Shown here: positions 6,911-12,766 of the stretch, piece after piece
Layout: every line of letters starts with the position of its first letter
How positions within the stretch are numbered: the stretch's first letter is position 1
NCBI GenBank assembly: GCA_046597455.1
Contig: JBKJKJ010000073.1
Span: 1 to 12,766 of the forward strand
DNA from: JAQGMV01 sp046597455
GTDB taxonomy: Bacteria > Pseudomonadota > Gammaproteobacteria > Burkholderiales > SG8-41
Direction of reading: 5' to 3'
Length of the DNA stretch: 12,766 nucleotides
Notes under the pieces: model-generated
Databases searched by the model: none
What the model was told of the DNA's origin: nothing
The model's input: only the letters and a program-made list of their open reading frames with translations
Position numbers and translations under genes: made by a program

Positions 6911-7246
6911 ATGACGCGTTTACGAGGTAAGGCGATGGCGCTCGCACTGATGGCCTTCAGTGCGAGCGGGCTGGCGCAGGGGCCCGGGGCAAAGGTTTTC
7001 GCGCCGGAGCAGATCAAGCGGGGCGCAGAACTCTACGCCACCAATTGCCAGGCGTGTCACGGGGTGCGCATGGTCGGTCCGGAGTGGGCCATCGATCTGA
7101 AGACTTTTCCGCGTGACAATCCTGCGCGCTTTGCCGATTCCGTGACCAACGGTGTGCGGGCGATGCCGCCTTGGGGCGATGTCCTGAAGCCTGCCGATGT
7201 CGATGCGCTATGGGCCTACGTCGTGGCCGGAGAGCCCGCGAAGTAG
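6911..7246 (+). CDS. Small periplasmic c-type cytochrome, likely electron acceptor of the PQQ dehydrogenase
   Basis: A 111-residue class I cytochrome c. After a signal peptide (hydrophobic core AMALALMAFSASGLAQ, cleavage near residue 23) comes the single haem site NCQACHG (C46, C49, H50) and a likely Met axial ligand M85 in AMPPWG. The C-terminal helix is DVDALWAYVV, as in cytochromes of this class. Translation starts at ATG with GCAGGAAG upstream, 15 bp after the dehydrogenase stop, so the two genes are almost certainly one operon. The pairing resembles XoxF with XoxG or ExaA with ExaB. The protein is shorter than typical XoxG, and no XoxJ-like periplasmic protein follows. Function as the dedicated acceptor is inferred from position. 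Confidence 0.92.
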   Translation: MTRLRGKAMALALMAFSASGLAQGPGAKVFAPEQIKRGAELYATNCQACHGVRMVGPEWAIDLKTFPRDNPARFADSVTNGVRAMPPWGDVLKPADVDALWAYVVAGEPAK

Positions 7247-7281
7247 TGGCCTGTATCGGTGATGTCGAGAGTAACGTTCGC

Positions 7282-7311
7282 GACGGCCGCCCGCTCGGGA
7301 GCGGGCCCGTC
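7282..7311 (+). terminator. GC-rich hairpin downstream of the cytochrome gene
   Basis: GACGG-CC-GCCCGCT pairs with AGCGGGC-CCGTC around a CGGG loop, giving a 12-bp stem with a two-base bulge. It begins 36 bp after the cytochrome stop. No T-run follows, so it is more likely a 3'-end stabiliser or pause element ahead of the true terminator at 7379. Confidence 0.4.
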
Positions 7312-7378
7312 GCTCACCGGTGAATTGCTACGGGTTCTAGTGTTACGCTCCACGAGGATCGATCACCCGATCCAGGGC

Positions 7379-7416
7379 AGCGCGCCGTGCAGGAATGCCG
7401 GCGCGCTTTTTATTTT
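7379..7416 (+). terminator. Canonical intrinsic terminator of the PQQ dehydrogenase-cytochrome operon
   Basis: AGCGCGCC (7379-7386) pairs perfectly with GGCGCGCT (7400-7407). The interior extends the stem (G-C, one bulged T, GCA/TGC) to a GGAA tetraloop of the GNRA type. The T-rich run TTTTATTTT follows directly (7408-7416). This is the strongest terminator in the window. It lies 132 bp beyond the cytochrome stop and just before the stop of the convergent monooxygenase-like gene. No T-run exists for the minus strand, so it acts on plus-strand transcripts only. Confidence 0.85.
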
Positions 7417-7430
7417 CGGGAAGCGCCTGC

Positions 7431-8630
7431 TCAAAGCGTCGGGCTTTTGAAATTACCGCCCAGCGTCACCAAGCCCCAGGCGGGCAGCTGGGCATCGACG
7501 CTGAAACTGAAATGGCCGGCTGCTGCGCGCATGTCGCGGAACATGCGCTGCACCGGGTATTTGTCATAGATGCCGTTGGCGCCCGCCATCTCGTGGAGCG
7601 AATTGACCGCGTCCACGCAGAATTTCACTGCTTGCGCGCAATTGCGCTTGTACCGCAGCTTGGTCTCGATGTCCGGCATGCCGCCTTCCTCGACGATCCG
7701 CTGAGCCTCGAGGCAGTCGTTGCGCAGGAGCAGCGCGGCCGCATCGATGGTCGCACCCGCTGCAGCCACGCGCAGTTGCACCGTCTGGAAATCCCGCATC
7801 TTCGCACCGGTGTAGCTGGTGCTCTTGGATTTGACGAGATCGACGGTCGTTTCCAGTACCGCGCGTGCGTTGCCGACCATGCACCCGCCGATGCAGTGCC
7901 CGCCGATCGCCGAGGTCGGAAGCCGGTAATGCGGGTTGCGATGGACCTGCAGGCCGGGCCACGCGTGACCGGGTTTGGCGAGGTACATCGAATTGGCACG
8001 GTGCGCCGGCACGAATACGTCCTTGCAGCGGATGGTCTTGCTGCTCGTCGCGCGCATGCCGAGCGTGTGCCAGTCGTCGACGACTTCGTACTGGGAGCGA
8101 TGAACGAGGGACATGACGTAATCGACGATCTCATCGCCTTCTCGCAGAATGCTCGCCAGCATCGTCCATTCGGAGTGATCGGTGCCCGATGAGAAGTTCC
8201 ACTCGCCGGTGAGCAGGATGCCGCCTTCTGCCGGCACGCTGCGTCCCTGCTGGAAAGCAATGCCCGAGGCGATGCCGGCGTCGGGGTTGCTTCCCCAGAC
8301 TTCTTCCTGCGCCTTCGGATCCCACCACGCGAGATTGCGATGGTGCGATGCCAGATTCGCAACAACCCAGCCGACTGAAATGTTGCCGCGCGACAGCATC
8401 TCGGGAATGTCGTAGTAGGAGACGAAAGGCAGCTCCATGCCGCCCCACACTTTGGGCTGCAGATAGCGCAGCAGACCGGTACGATTCAGCGCGCCGATGA
8501 TTTCGGGCGTTAGCGTGCGCGCCTCCTCGCATATCGGCGCCTGCTCACGCAGGAACGGGATCAACTCACGCGCCCGGCGCATCGCTTCGTCGTAGCCGAC
8601 GTCGGAAAAACCCAGGGTTTCTATCTTCAC
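7431..8630 (-). CDS. Flavin-dependent monooxygenase oxygenase component, acyl-CoA dehydrogenase fold (HsaA/HpaH-C2-like, class D)
   Basis: A 399-residue protein with the acyl-CoA dehydrogenase fold, matching the length of HsaA-type oxygenases (about 394). The middle domain has GEWNFSSGTDHSEW (142-155) and DWHTLGMRATSS (186-197), characteristic of two-component flavin monooxygenases rather than true acyl-CoA dehydrogenases. The C-terminal helical domain has LHEMAGANGIYDKYPVQR and RDMRAAAGH (366-373), where His373 fits the conserved active-site His of this group. The catalytic Glu of acyl-CoA dehydrogenases is not evident. Such enzymes use reduced flavin from a separate reductase to hydroxylate phenolic or other substrates; no reductase gene is nearby. 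The start is GTG with GGAGG 10 nt upstream. A desulfurisation (DszC-like) or other hydroxylation role cannot be excluded. Substrate unknown. Confidence 0.85.
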   Translation of the reverse strand: MKIETLGFSDVGYDEAMRRARELIPFLREQAPICEEARTLTPEIIGALNRTGLLRYLQPKVWGGMELPFVSYYDIPEMLSRGNISVGWVVANLASHHRNLAWWDPKAQEEVWGSNPDAGIASGIAFQQGRSVPAEGGILLTGEWNFSSGTDHSEWTMLASILREGDEIVDYVMSLVHRSQYEVVDDWHTLGMRATSSKTIRCKDVFVPAHRANSMYLAKPGHAWPGLQVHRNPHYRLPTSAIGGHCIGGCMVGNARAVLETTVDLVKSKSTSYTGAKMRDFQTVQLRVAAAGATIDAAALLLRNDCLEAQRIVEEGGMPDIETKLRYKRNCAQAVKFCVDAVNSLHEMAGANGIYDKYPVQRMFRDMRAAAGHFSFSVDAQLPAWGLVTLGGNFKSPTL

Positions 8631-8987
8631 GACTCCAATGCCTCCTGCAGACCGGTATGAGCGCTGATGTTAGCAAATCTATGCCGGTAGCTGCGATGCC
8701 GCGGTTTGCGTGGCCGATCTGCCGAAAAGTGGAGGCGACGTGTTCGGTTCGTCGCTACTTCATCGCTGAAGGTGGCGCTCGTCACGTAGGCTTATTGGGG
8801 TTGCGGGCGCTTTTCTCCAGTGGTAAAAATAAACCCACTCGCCGGTAAAAAGAGCGCAGGCGCGGTCGTCTTCTCACAGCCCACCGCCGGCAGTAAGTGT
8901 CCATGTGTCGTGGTTGACGTGGTCACTCCTTCAGCCAGACCACCGGTGTCGTTCTGCTCGTCTCACGCAAAACAGAGGGGGAATCAC
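8631..8987. promoter_or_regulatory. Divergent intergenic region with candidate promoter for the MBL-fold gene
   Basis: This 357-bp gap separates the divergent monooxygenase-like and MBL-fold genes; no convincing ORF was found. A possible plus-strand promoter is TTGCGG (8801-8806) with TAAAAA (8824-8829) at 17-bp spacing, implying a leader of about 150 nt. Two dyads could be operators: GCGACG-9-CGTCGC (8735-8755) and GTGGTC-13-GACCAC (8919-8943). The GAGGGGG ribosome-binding site is at about 8975-8981. All assignments here are weak. Confidence 0.3.
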
Positions 8988-10100
8988 ATGATCGATCGCT
9001 TGACGCGCCGCCGCTTTGTCCTCGGCGCCGCAGCGGTGACGGCCGGACTCGGCTTTAGCCGCTTTCCTTTTGCCCAGGGTGCACGCGCGGGAAGCATGCC
9101 GACTGTCGACACGCTCACGGTCAAGGTGCTGACCGACAGCAGCTACGACACCCCGCGTGCGGTTGCGAACAAATGGGTGAAGGTCAAACGCGCGGGTATC
9201 GTCAGCACCGTCGACAACCGCAAAACGCTGCATAACGAGTGGGGCCTTGCGCTCGCGCTCGAATCGCGCCGCGGTGCGGATACGCGCACCGTCATGCTCG
9301 ACTTCGGCTACACGCCCGAGGCGCTGCTCAACAACATGGAGCTGATGCGGGTCGATGGCACCAAAGCGCAAAGCATGATCGTGAGTCACGGGCACTTCGA
9401 TCATTTCGGCGGTCTCGTCGGCTTTCTCAGGAAGCATCGCGCGCAGCTGCCCGCTGACCTCACGCTTTACGTTGGCGGCGAAGACAACTTCTGCACGCGC
9501 AAAATCGCCACGGCCGGAACGCCAGGCCATTTCACCGATTGGGGCACGCTCGATCGCCGTGAGCTCGATGCACTCAAGGTGAAGGTCGTCACCTGTGAGC
9601 AGCCGACGGTCGTGGCCGGACATGCTTTCACCACCGGCACGATACAGCGGCGGACGTTCGAAAAAGTGCTGCCCGGAAACCCGGTCGAGTATTTCAAGAC
9701 GAATGGCCAGGGATGCGACATGCCCGCGGCCAATACGAAAGCGGGGGGCAAGGCTACATTCGATGAGCATCTGAACGAGCATGGCACCTGCTTCAATCTC
9801 GTCGATCGTGGCCTGGTCGTCATCTCGTCGTGCGGTCACGCCGGCATCGTCAACACGGTGCGGCAGGCGATGGATGTCTCGGGCGTAAAGAAGGTACATG
9901 CGATCATGGGAGGCTTCCATCTGTTCGCCGCGGAGCCGGACTATCTGAAGCGCGTTGTAGCCGAGCTCAAAGTGCTCGATCCGGATGTGGTCATTCCGCT
10001 GCACTGCTCGGGGCCGGGCTTTCTAACCGCACTGCGCGATGAGATGCCGGACCGGGTCGTGACGTCCACTACCGGCACTGAGTTCCAGTTCGGGGCCTGA
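8988..10100 (+). CDS. Tat-exported metallo-beta-lactamase-fold metallohydrolase (COG1237-like)
   Basis: A 370-residue MBL-fold protein. The N-terminus LTRRRFVLGAAAVTAGLG (5-22) is a twin-arginine signal followed by a hydrophobic stretch, so the protein is probably folded with its metals and exported to the periplasm. Metal ligands are SHGHFDHFGGL (H134, H136, D138, H139), H284 in CGHAGIVNT, GGFHL (H311) and PLHCSG (H339). The CGHAGIVNT, GGFHL and PLHCSG series is typical of the COG1237 group, annotated after a methanopterin-related phosphate synthase; that name is not a safe function for an exported bacterial protein. The frame continues upstream, but this ATG has GAGGGGG before it and the Tat motif just after. 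A SCO1/SenC gene follows after 49 bp, suggesting co-expression. Substrate unknown. Confidence 0.9.
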   Translation: MIDRLTRRRFVLGAAAVTAGLGFSRFPFAQGARAGSMPTVDTLTVKVLTDSSYDTPRAVANKWVKVKRAGIVSTVDNRKTLHNEWGLALALESRRGADTRTVMLDFGYTPEALLNNMELMRVDGTKAQSMIVSHGHFDHFGGLVGFLRKHRAQLPADLTLYVGGEDNFCTRKIATAGTPGHFTDWGTLDRRELDALKVKVVTCEQPTVVAGHAFTTGTIQRRTFEKVLPGNPVEYFKTNGQGCDMPAANTKAGGKATFDEHLNEHGTCFNLVDRGLVVISSCGHAGIVNTVRQAMDVSGVKKVHAIMGGFHLFAAEPDYLKRVVAELKVLDPDVVIPLHCSGPGFLTALRDEMPDRVVTSTTGTEFQFGA

Positions 10101-10138
10101 AGGGACGTCTCATTACCGGCACGGCAGTCCGGACGGGA

Positions 10139-10158
10139 CCGGGTCCACGGTGACCCGG
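10139..10158 (+). promoter_or_regulatory. Hairpin occluding the proposed SCO1/SenC start codon
   Basis: CCGGGTC (10139-10145) and GACCCGG (10152-10158) form a perfect 7-bp stem around a 6-nt loop. The proposed GTG start at 10150-10152 lies at the loop-stem boundary, and no good ribosome-binding site precedes it. The hairpin may lower translation of the second gene, or the true start may lie elsewhere. Confidence 0.35.
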
Positions 10159-10797
10159 GGCGTTGCGCGACGACGCTGGCGCGTGCTGGCGTCGGTCGCC
10201 GCGATACTCTTCGTCAGTGCGGTGGCACTCATCCACGAGCGTGACACGCGCCCCGAACCGGGCCGCCGCGCCGACGCGGCGCAGTTCATGAACGACCTGA
10301 TGTCGGGCAAGGTCCCGATCGGCGGGCCGTTTACCCTCAAAGATCCGCACGGCAGGGCGGTCAGCCTTTCGGACTTTCGCGGGAAAGTCGTTCTACTCTA
10401 TTTCGGCTTCATGTACTGCCCCGACGTCTGCCCGACCGATCTGCTCGCGATCGGTGAACTGATGGGGCGGCTGGGCGCCGATGCGGAGCGCGTGCAGCCG
10501 GTATTCGTTACGCTCGATCCTGCCCGCGACGAGCCGGCCATGCTGCGTAGCTACGTCTCGCATTTCGACCGCCGCTTCGTGGCGTTGACGGGGACCGACG
10601 GCGAGATTCGCAAGGTCGCCACGGCCTATAAGGTTTTCTACGAAAAAGTCGAGCTTCCGGGCGCGTCGACCTACACCATCGATCACATGAGCTTTACGTT
10701 CATCATCGACACGGAAGGCAAATACATCGGTGCTTTTCCTCGCGGAACGCCTCCCGATCGCATGGAACCTGTCGTGCGTGAAGTGTTTCCGTCGTGA
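10150..10797 (+). CDS. SCO1/SenC family copper chaperone / thioredoxin-like protein
   Basis: A 215-residue membrane-anchored thioredoxin-fold protein. One N-terminal transmembrane segment (VLASVAAILFVSAVALI, 12-28) follows a basic stretch, placing the rest in the periplasm. The core has GGPFTLKDPHGRAVSLSDFRGKV, then the copper-binding FMYCPDVCPTDL (C90, C94) and the distal His in TIDHMSF (H179), the complete Cys-Cys-His set of Sco proteins. Sco proteins deliver copper to the CuA site of cytochrome c oxidase or act as thiol reductants; no oxidase gene is in the window. The GTG start is the only one in frame giving the full basic N-terminus, but its ribosome-binding site is weak and it lies in a hairpin, so the exact start is uncertain. 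Probably co-transcribed with the MBL-fold gene. Confidence 0.9.
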   Translation: MTRGVARRRWRVLASVAAILFVSAVALIHERDTRPEPGRRADAAQFMNDLMSGKVPIGGPFTLKDPHGRAVSLSDFRGKVVLLYFGFMYCPDVCPTDLLAIGELMGRLGADAERVQPVFVTLDPARDEPAMLRSYVSHFDRRFVALTGTDGEIRKVATAYKVFYEKVELPGASTYTIDHMSFTFIIDTEGKYIGAFPRGTPPDRMEPVVREVFPS

Positions 10798-10854
10798 GGG
10801 AGTCATCCAGCAGATGAGTGGCTGAACTGAATCGACGTTTTCAGGAAAGACCGC

Positions 10855-11883
10855 TCACGGCAGCACATCCACGCTGATCTTCGCGGCTTTGATCAGCTTG
10901 GTCCACATCTGCAGGTCGGACCTGATCATGTCGTGAAAGCCCTGCGGCGTAGTGGTGGAGACTTCGAGGCCGGCTTTTTCGAAGCGCTGTAGCTCTTCGG
11001 GTGTCGCCAGACCCTGGTTCATGATCGCGTTCAGGCGCTCGACGGTCGTTTTCGATATGCCGGCCGGTCCCGCAATGCCCCACCAACCGGTGTTGTAGTA
11101 GCCCGGAACCGTTTCCGCGATGGTCGGAATATCCGGATACGTTTTCAGCCGCTGCGGATGCCCGACCCCAAGAATCCTGATCCGTCCGGCGCGATGGTGC
11201 GGCAGCAGCGTGATCAATCCCGTGATGATCAACTGCACGTTGCCGGAGATGAGATCGTTCATGGCAAGCGCGCTGCCCTTGTAAGGAACGTGAACGAGCT
11301 CGATGCCGGTGAGCGTCATGAGCTGTGCTGCGCCGAGGTGGTTGGGTGTGCCTACACCGGGAGAGGCGATGTTGAGCTTGCGCGGTGCACCTTTCGCGAG
11401 ATCGATCAGTTCTTTGACGTTGCTCACAGGCAGACCGCTGGTCGACGCCAGCGCATACGGCACGTATGTCGCCAGGCCGATCGTCGTGAAATCCTTCAGC
11501 GGGTCGTAGGAGATCTTCGAGCCCATGAGCGCGGGGCCCGACACGAGGCCTCCGGTCGTGGCCAGGAGCAGGGTGTAACCGTCGGGCGGAGCTTTGGTTG
11601 CCAGGGTGTGACCCAGCGTGGCCGCCGCGCCGGGCCGGTTGTCGACCACCACGGGCTGGCCCATCGCCTTCGTATACATCGCGCCGATTTCCCGGGCGGT
11701 GAAATCGGTGCCGGCGCCGGGCGGGTAGGGCACGATCATGCGTATCGGTCTGACGGGGTAGGCGCCCTGCGCCGAGGCCTCGCCGCTGGTGATGGCCATC
11801 GCGCCCGTCGCAACCGCAACAGCGGCCGCGGCACACTTGCGACGCAACGTTTCCCTGCCCAACATGCCTGCGAACCCCGTCAT
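10855..11883 (-). CDS. Bug/TctC-family tripartite tricarboxylate transporter substrate-binding protein
   Basis: A 342-residue receptor with a signal peptide (basic ETLRRK, then AAAAVAVATGAMA, likely cleavage after ASA at about residue 38). The mature part starts AYPVRPIRMIVPYPPGAGTD and has VVVDNRPGAAATLG, PPDGYTLL, HVPYKGSA and IPTIAETVPGYY, all family motifs. The frame is open further upstream to about 12018, but the ATG at 11883 has GGGGGAG five bases before it and begins the signal peptide. It converges with the SCO1/SenC gene (57 bp between stops) and lies downstream of the OsmC-family gene on the same strand after 112 bp; joint transcription with it is possible but unsupported. No TctAB here. 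It differs clearly in sequence from the receptor at 1354-2334, so recent tandem duplication is unlikely. Ligand unknown. Confidence 0.95.
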   Translation of the reverse strand: MTGFAGMLGRETLRRKCAAAAVAVATGAMAITSGEASAQGAYPVRPIRMIVPYPPGAGTDFTAREIGAMYTKAMGQPVVVDNRPGAAATLGHTLATKAPPDGYTLLLATTGGLVSGPALMGSKISYDPLKDFTTIGLATYVPYALASTSGLPVSNVKELIDLAKGAPRKLNIASPGVGTPNHLGAAQLMTLTGIELVHVPYKGSALAMNDLISGNVQLIITGLITLLPHHRAGRIRILGVGHPQRLKTYPDIPTIAETVPGYYNTGWWGIAGPAGISKTTVERLNAIMNQGLATPEELQRFEKAGLEVSTTTPQGFHDMIRSDLQMWTKLIKAAKISVDVLP

Positions 11884-11995
11884 GTCATCTCCCCCGTTTG
11901 ACCCACCCAGCGAACCGGAGCGCCGAGCGGCAGCCTGTTTGCTGCCAGCACCCTGGCGCGCGGCTCGCCGAAGTGGCGAAGCCGCGTGCGCCGGC

Positions 11996-12532
11996 TCAAA
12001 GCTCGAAAGCTTCCCCATTGATCGTCATGGTGCTCACGAGCGGCACCGGCTTCACCACCATCTGCTCTGCGAAGCAGCCCTGCTTGGCACACTTGACGAC
12101 GTGACGGATCTTCTGCGGTTCATCGTCCGAATCGACTTCGAGATGGGTCTGGACTTCGGTGCACCCGCTTTCCACCGTGCCTTTGAGCACGGAGCCCTTC
12201 AGATACCACTGGATGATGACCCGGACTCTGGCTTTCGCGATCCGGGTTTTGGTCATGGTCGCGTACCGCGACACCTGGGTGAGCAGTCAGGCACCGAGCC
12301 CGGCAGCGACGTAGATCAACGGTTGCGGATGGTTGTCGTCGCCTTTGAGGTGCGCCGGCTCGTCGACGTGGATTTCGAATTTGCGGTGGCGCGCGACCTT
12401 GTGCATCTTTTCCAGCGACTCGACTTCGGTTTCCATCACGAACTCGTATGCGCCCGATGGAAGCTCCGGCTGATCGAGACTCGGCCGCTCGCCGAGAACT
12501 TTGACGCCGGGTCCTGCCTGCTCATTCTGCAT
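11996..12532 (-). CDS. OsmC-family protein, probable selenoprotein with in-frame TGA at codon 82 (Sec82)
   Basis: Read straight through one TGA, this frame encodes 178 residues. Codons 1-81 run from an ATG with AGGAGAG upstream to ...IYVAAGLGA. Codon 82 is TGA; codons 83-178 continue LLTQVSRYATMTKTRIA... to GEAFEL and TGA. OsmC/Ohr proteins have a conserved 'A-x-x-(A/G)-C-L' segment at the N-end of the central helix, and AAGLGA-(TGA)-LLTQVSRYA puts the stop codon on that redox Cys. The second family Cys is kept in AKQGCFAE (C153); C124 and C148 are also present. Members are thiol peroxidases reducing organic hydroperoxides, or relatives of unknown substrate. A fdhF-like SECIS follows the TGA. 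Both halves are intact and in one frame, arguing against decay. Conventional translation would give an 81-residue fragment. OsmC family is firm; Sec is strongly suggested but unproven. Confidence 0.8.
12257..12275 (-). promoter_or_regulatory. Putative bacterial SECIS element
   Basis: On the minus strand, GGTGTCGCGGTACGCGACC starts 11 nt after the TGA. It can fold as lower stem GGU/ACC, a bulged GU, upper stem CGC/GCG and apical loop GGUAC. The E. coli fdhF SECIS, as I recall it, has GGU/ACC, a bulged U, GCA/UGC and loop GGUC, also 11 nt after its UGA; the bulged U and loop GU are SelB contacts. A competing fold without the bulge (GUCGCG/CGCGAC, loop GUA) is also possible. Confidence 0.65.
12287..12289 (-). 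other. Candidate Sec recoding site (in-frame TGA at the OsmC redox-Cys position)
   Basis: The codons around the site on the minus strand read GGT GCC TGA CTG CTC, giving G-A-Sec-L-L. TGA differs from Cys codons TGC/TGT only at the third base. Flanking sequence stays in one frame with OsmC motifs on both sides. Confidence 0.7.
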
Positions 12533-12766
12533 GGTCTCTCCTGTTGCGTGAGATGAAGCGCGTGAGAATCACGCCCGATCTTACCGAAGTTCCCGGACCG
12601 GTGGATGTATCGAAACGGCGGGCAGGCATAGGGGGCGGCCGACTCGAATCCATTGCGCCGCAGCGAGGCCACGCTTAACATGCAGGACGACTTTCTCGAC
12701 CTGCGTGCGCGAGTGCCGGGCAGATGGCCGAACCCTCCAACTCTGCGAAAGGCATTCCAGGTGCAA
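12533..12766. other. Upstream region of the OsmC-family gene; little recognisable
   Basis: Apart from the AGGAGAG site next to the OsmC start, no clear promoter, RNA gene or repeat was seen. A TAAGAT hexamer on the minus strand (about 12578-12583) could be a -10 box, but it has no -35 partner. The right part may contain the start of a plus-strand gene (see 12724). Confidence 0.4.
12724..12766 (+). CDS. Possible 5' end of a plus-strand gene running off the window
   Basis: ATG at 12724 opens a frame MAEPSNSAKGIPGA that is still open at the window edge. The composition and the 'G-I-P-G-A' ending resemble N-termini of CaiB/BaiF-type CoA transferases, which continue with 'L-x-G-(V/I)-R-V-L-D', but that part is outside the window. 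The ribosome-binding site is poor. Another ATG at 12680, in a different frame, is also open to the edge. Weak call based on 14 codons. Confidence 0.2.
   Translation, partial: MAEPSNSAKGIPGA

Noticed and set aside
8657..8848. 63-codon frame in the intergenic region before the MBL-fold gene
   Set aside because: No ribosome-binding site, no recognisable motif, and it overlaps the likely promoter region.
8931..10004. 357-codon frame antisense to the MBL-fold gene
   Set aside because: The opposite strand carries an intact Tat signal and full MBL metal motifs; the antisense translation has no family features.
11996..12532. Two separate small genes, or an OsmC pseudogene split by a nonsense mutation
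   Set aside because: Both halves are in the same frame with no indel, the stop falls exactly on the redox-Cys codon, it is TGA and not TAA or TAG, the second half has no ribosome-binding site of its own at 12274, and a SECIS-like stem follows at the right distance. Sequencing error remains possible and is noted as a refuting test.
12640..12665. tRNA-like T-loop sequence (GACTCGAATCC)
   Set aside because: The neighbouring stems do not pair and no D-arm, anticodon arm or acceptor stem can be built around it.

Overview
The window looks like chromosomal DNA of a high-GC betaproteobacterium, probably Burkholderiales-like. The reasons are the strong GC bias at third codon positions, three separate 'Bug'-type (TctC) periplasmic receptors with no transporter membrane subunits nearby, and a mix of aromatic/acyl-CoA-type enzymes with periplasmic redox genes. 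I see no phage, insertion sequence, CRISPR array, rRNA or tRNA.

Layout. 1-296: 3' end of a Bug receptor (+). 392-1174: crotonase-fold protein (-), divergent from a complete Bug receptor at 1354-2334 (+). 2335-2618: non-coding, with a small element bounded by inverted repeats and a strong hairpin. 2619-4904: two ACMSD-type amidohydrolases as a minus-strand pair. 5207-7246: plus-strand PQQ-dependent alcohol dehydrogenase and a small cytochrome c, closed by a textbook intrinsic terminator (7379-7416). 7431-8630: flavin-dependent class D monooxygenase-like protein (-). 8988-10797: Tat-exported metallo-beta-lactamase-fold protein followed by a SCO1/SenC copper chaperone (+). 10855-11883: third Bug receptor (-). 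11996-12532: an OsmC-family gene (-) that reads through an in-frame TGA. The right end may hold the start of a plus-strand gene.

The most notable find is the OsmC gene. One TGA sits exactly where the family has its conserved N-terminal redox cysteine, both flanks are in the same frame and OsmC-like, and 11 nt after the TGA there is a stem-loop closely resembling the E. coli fdhF SECIS. It is best read as a selenoprotein of 178 residues with Sec82, not as two ORFs or a pseudogene.

Second, the PQQ dehydrogenase carries the Asp-x-Asp signature (D308, D310) of lanthanide-dependent enzymes, and it lacks the vicinal disulfide usual in this family. With the cytochrome it forms a plausible periplasmic alcohol-oxidation module. 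Third, the crotonase-fold protein has neither catalytic glutamate of true enoyl-CoA hydratases. The neighbourhood suggests catabolism of organic acids or aromatic compounds, but no complete pathway is visible and no substrate can be assigned.
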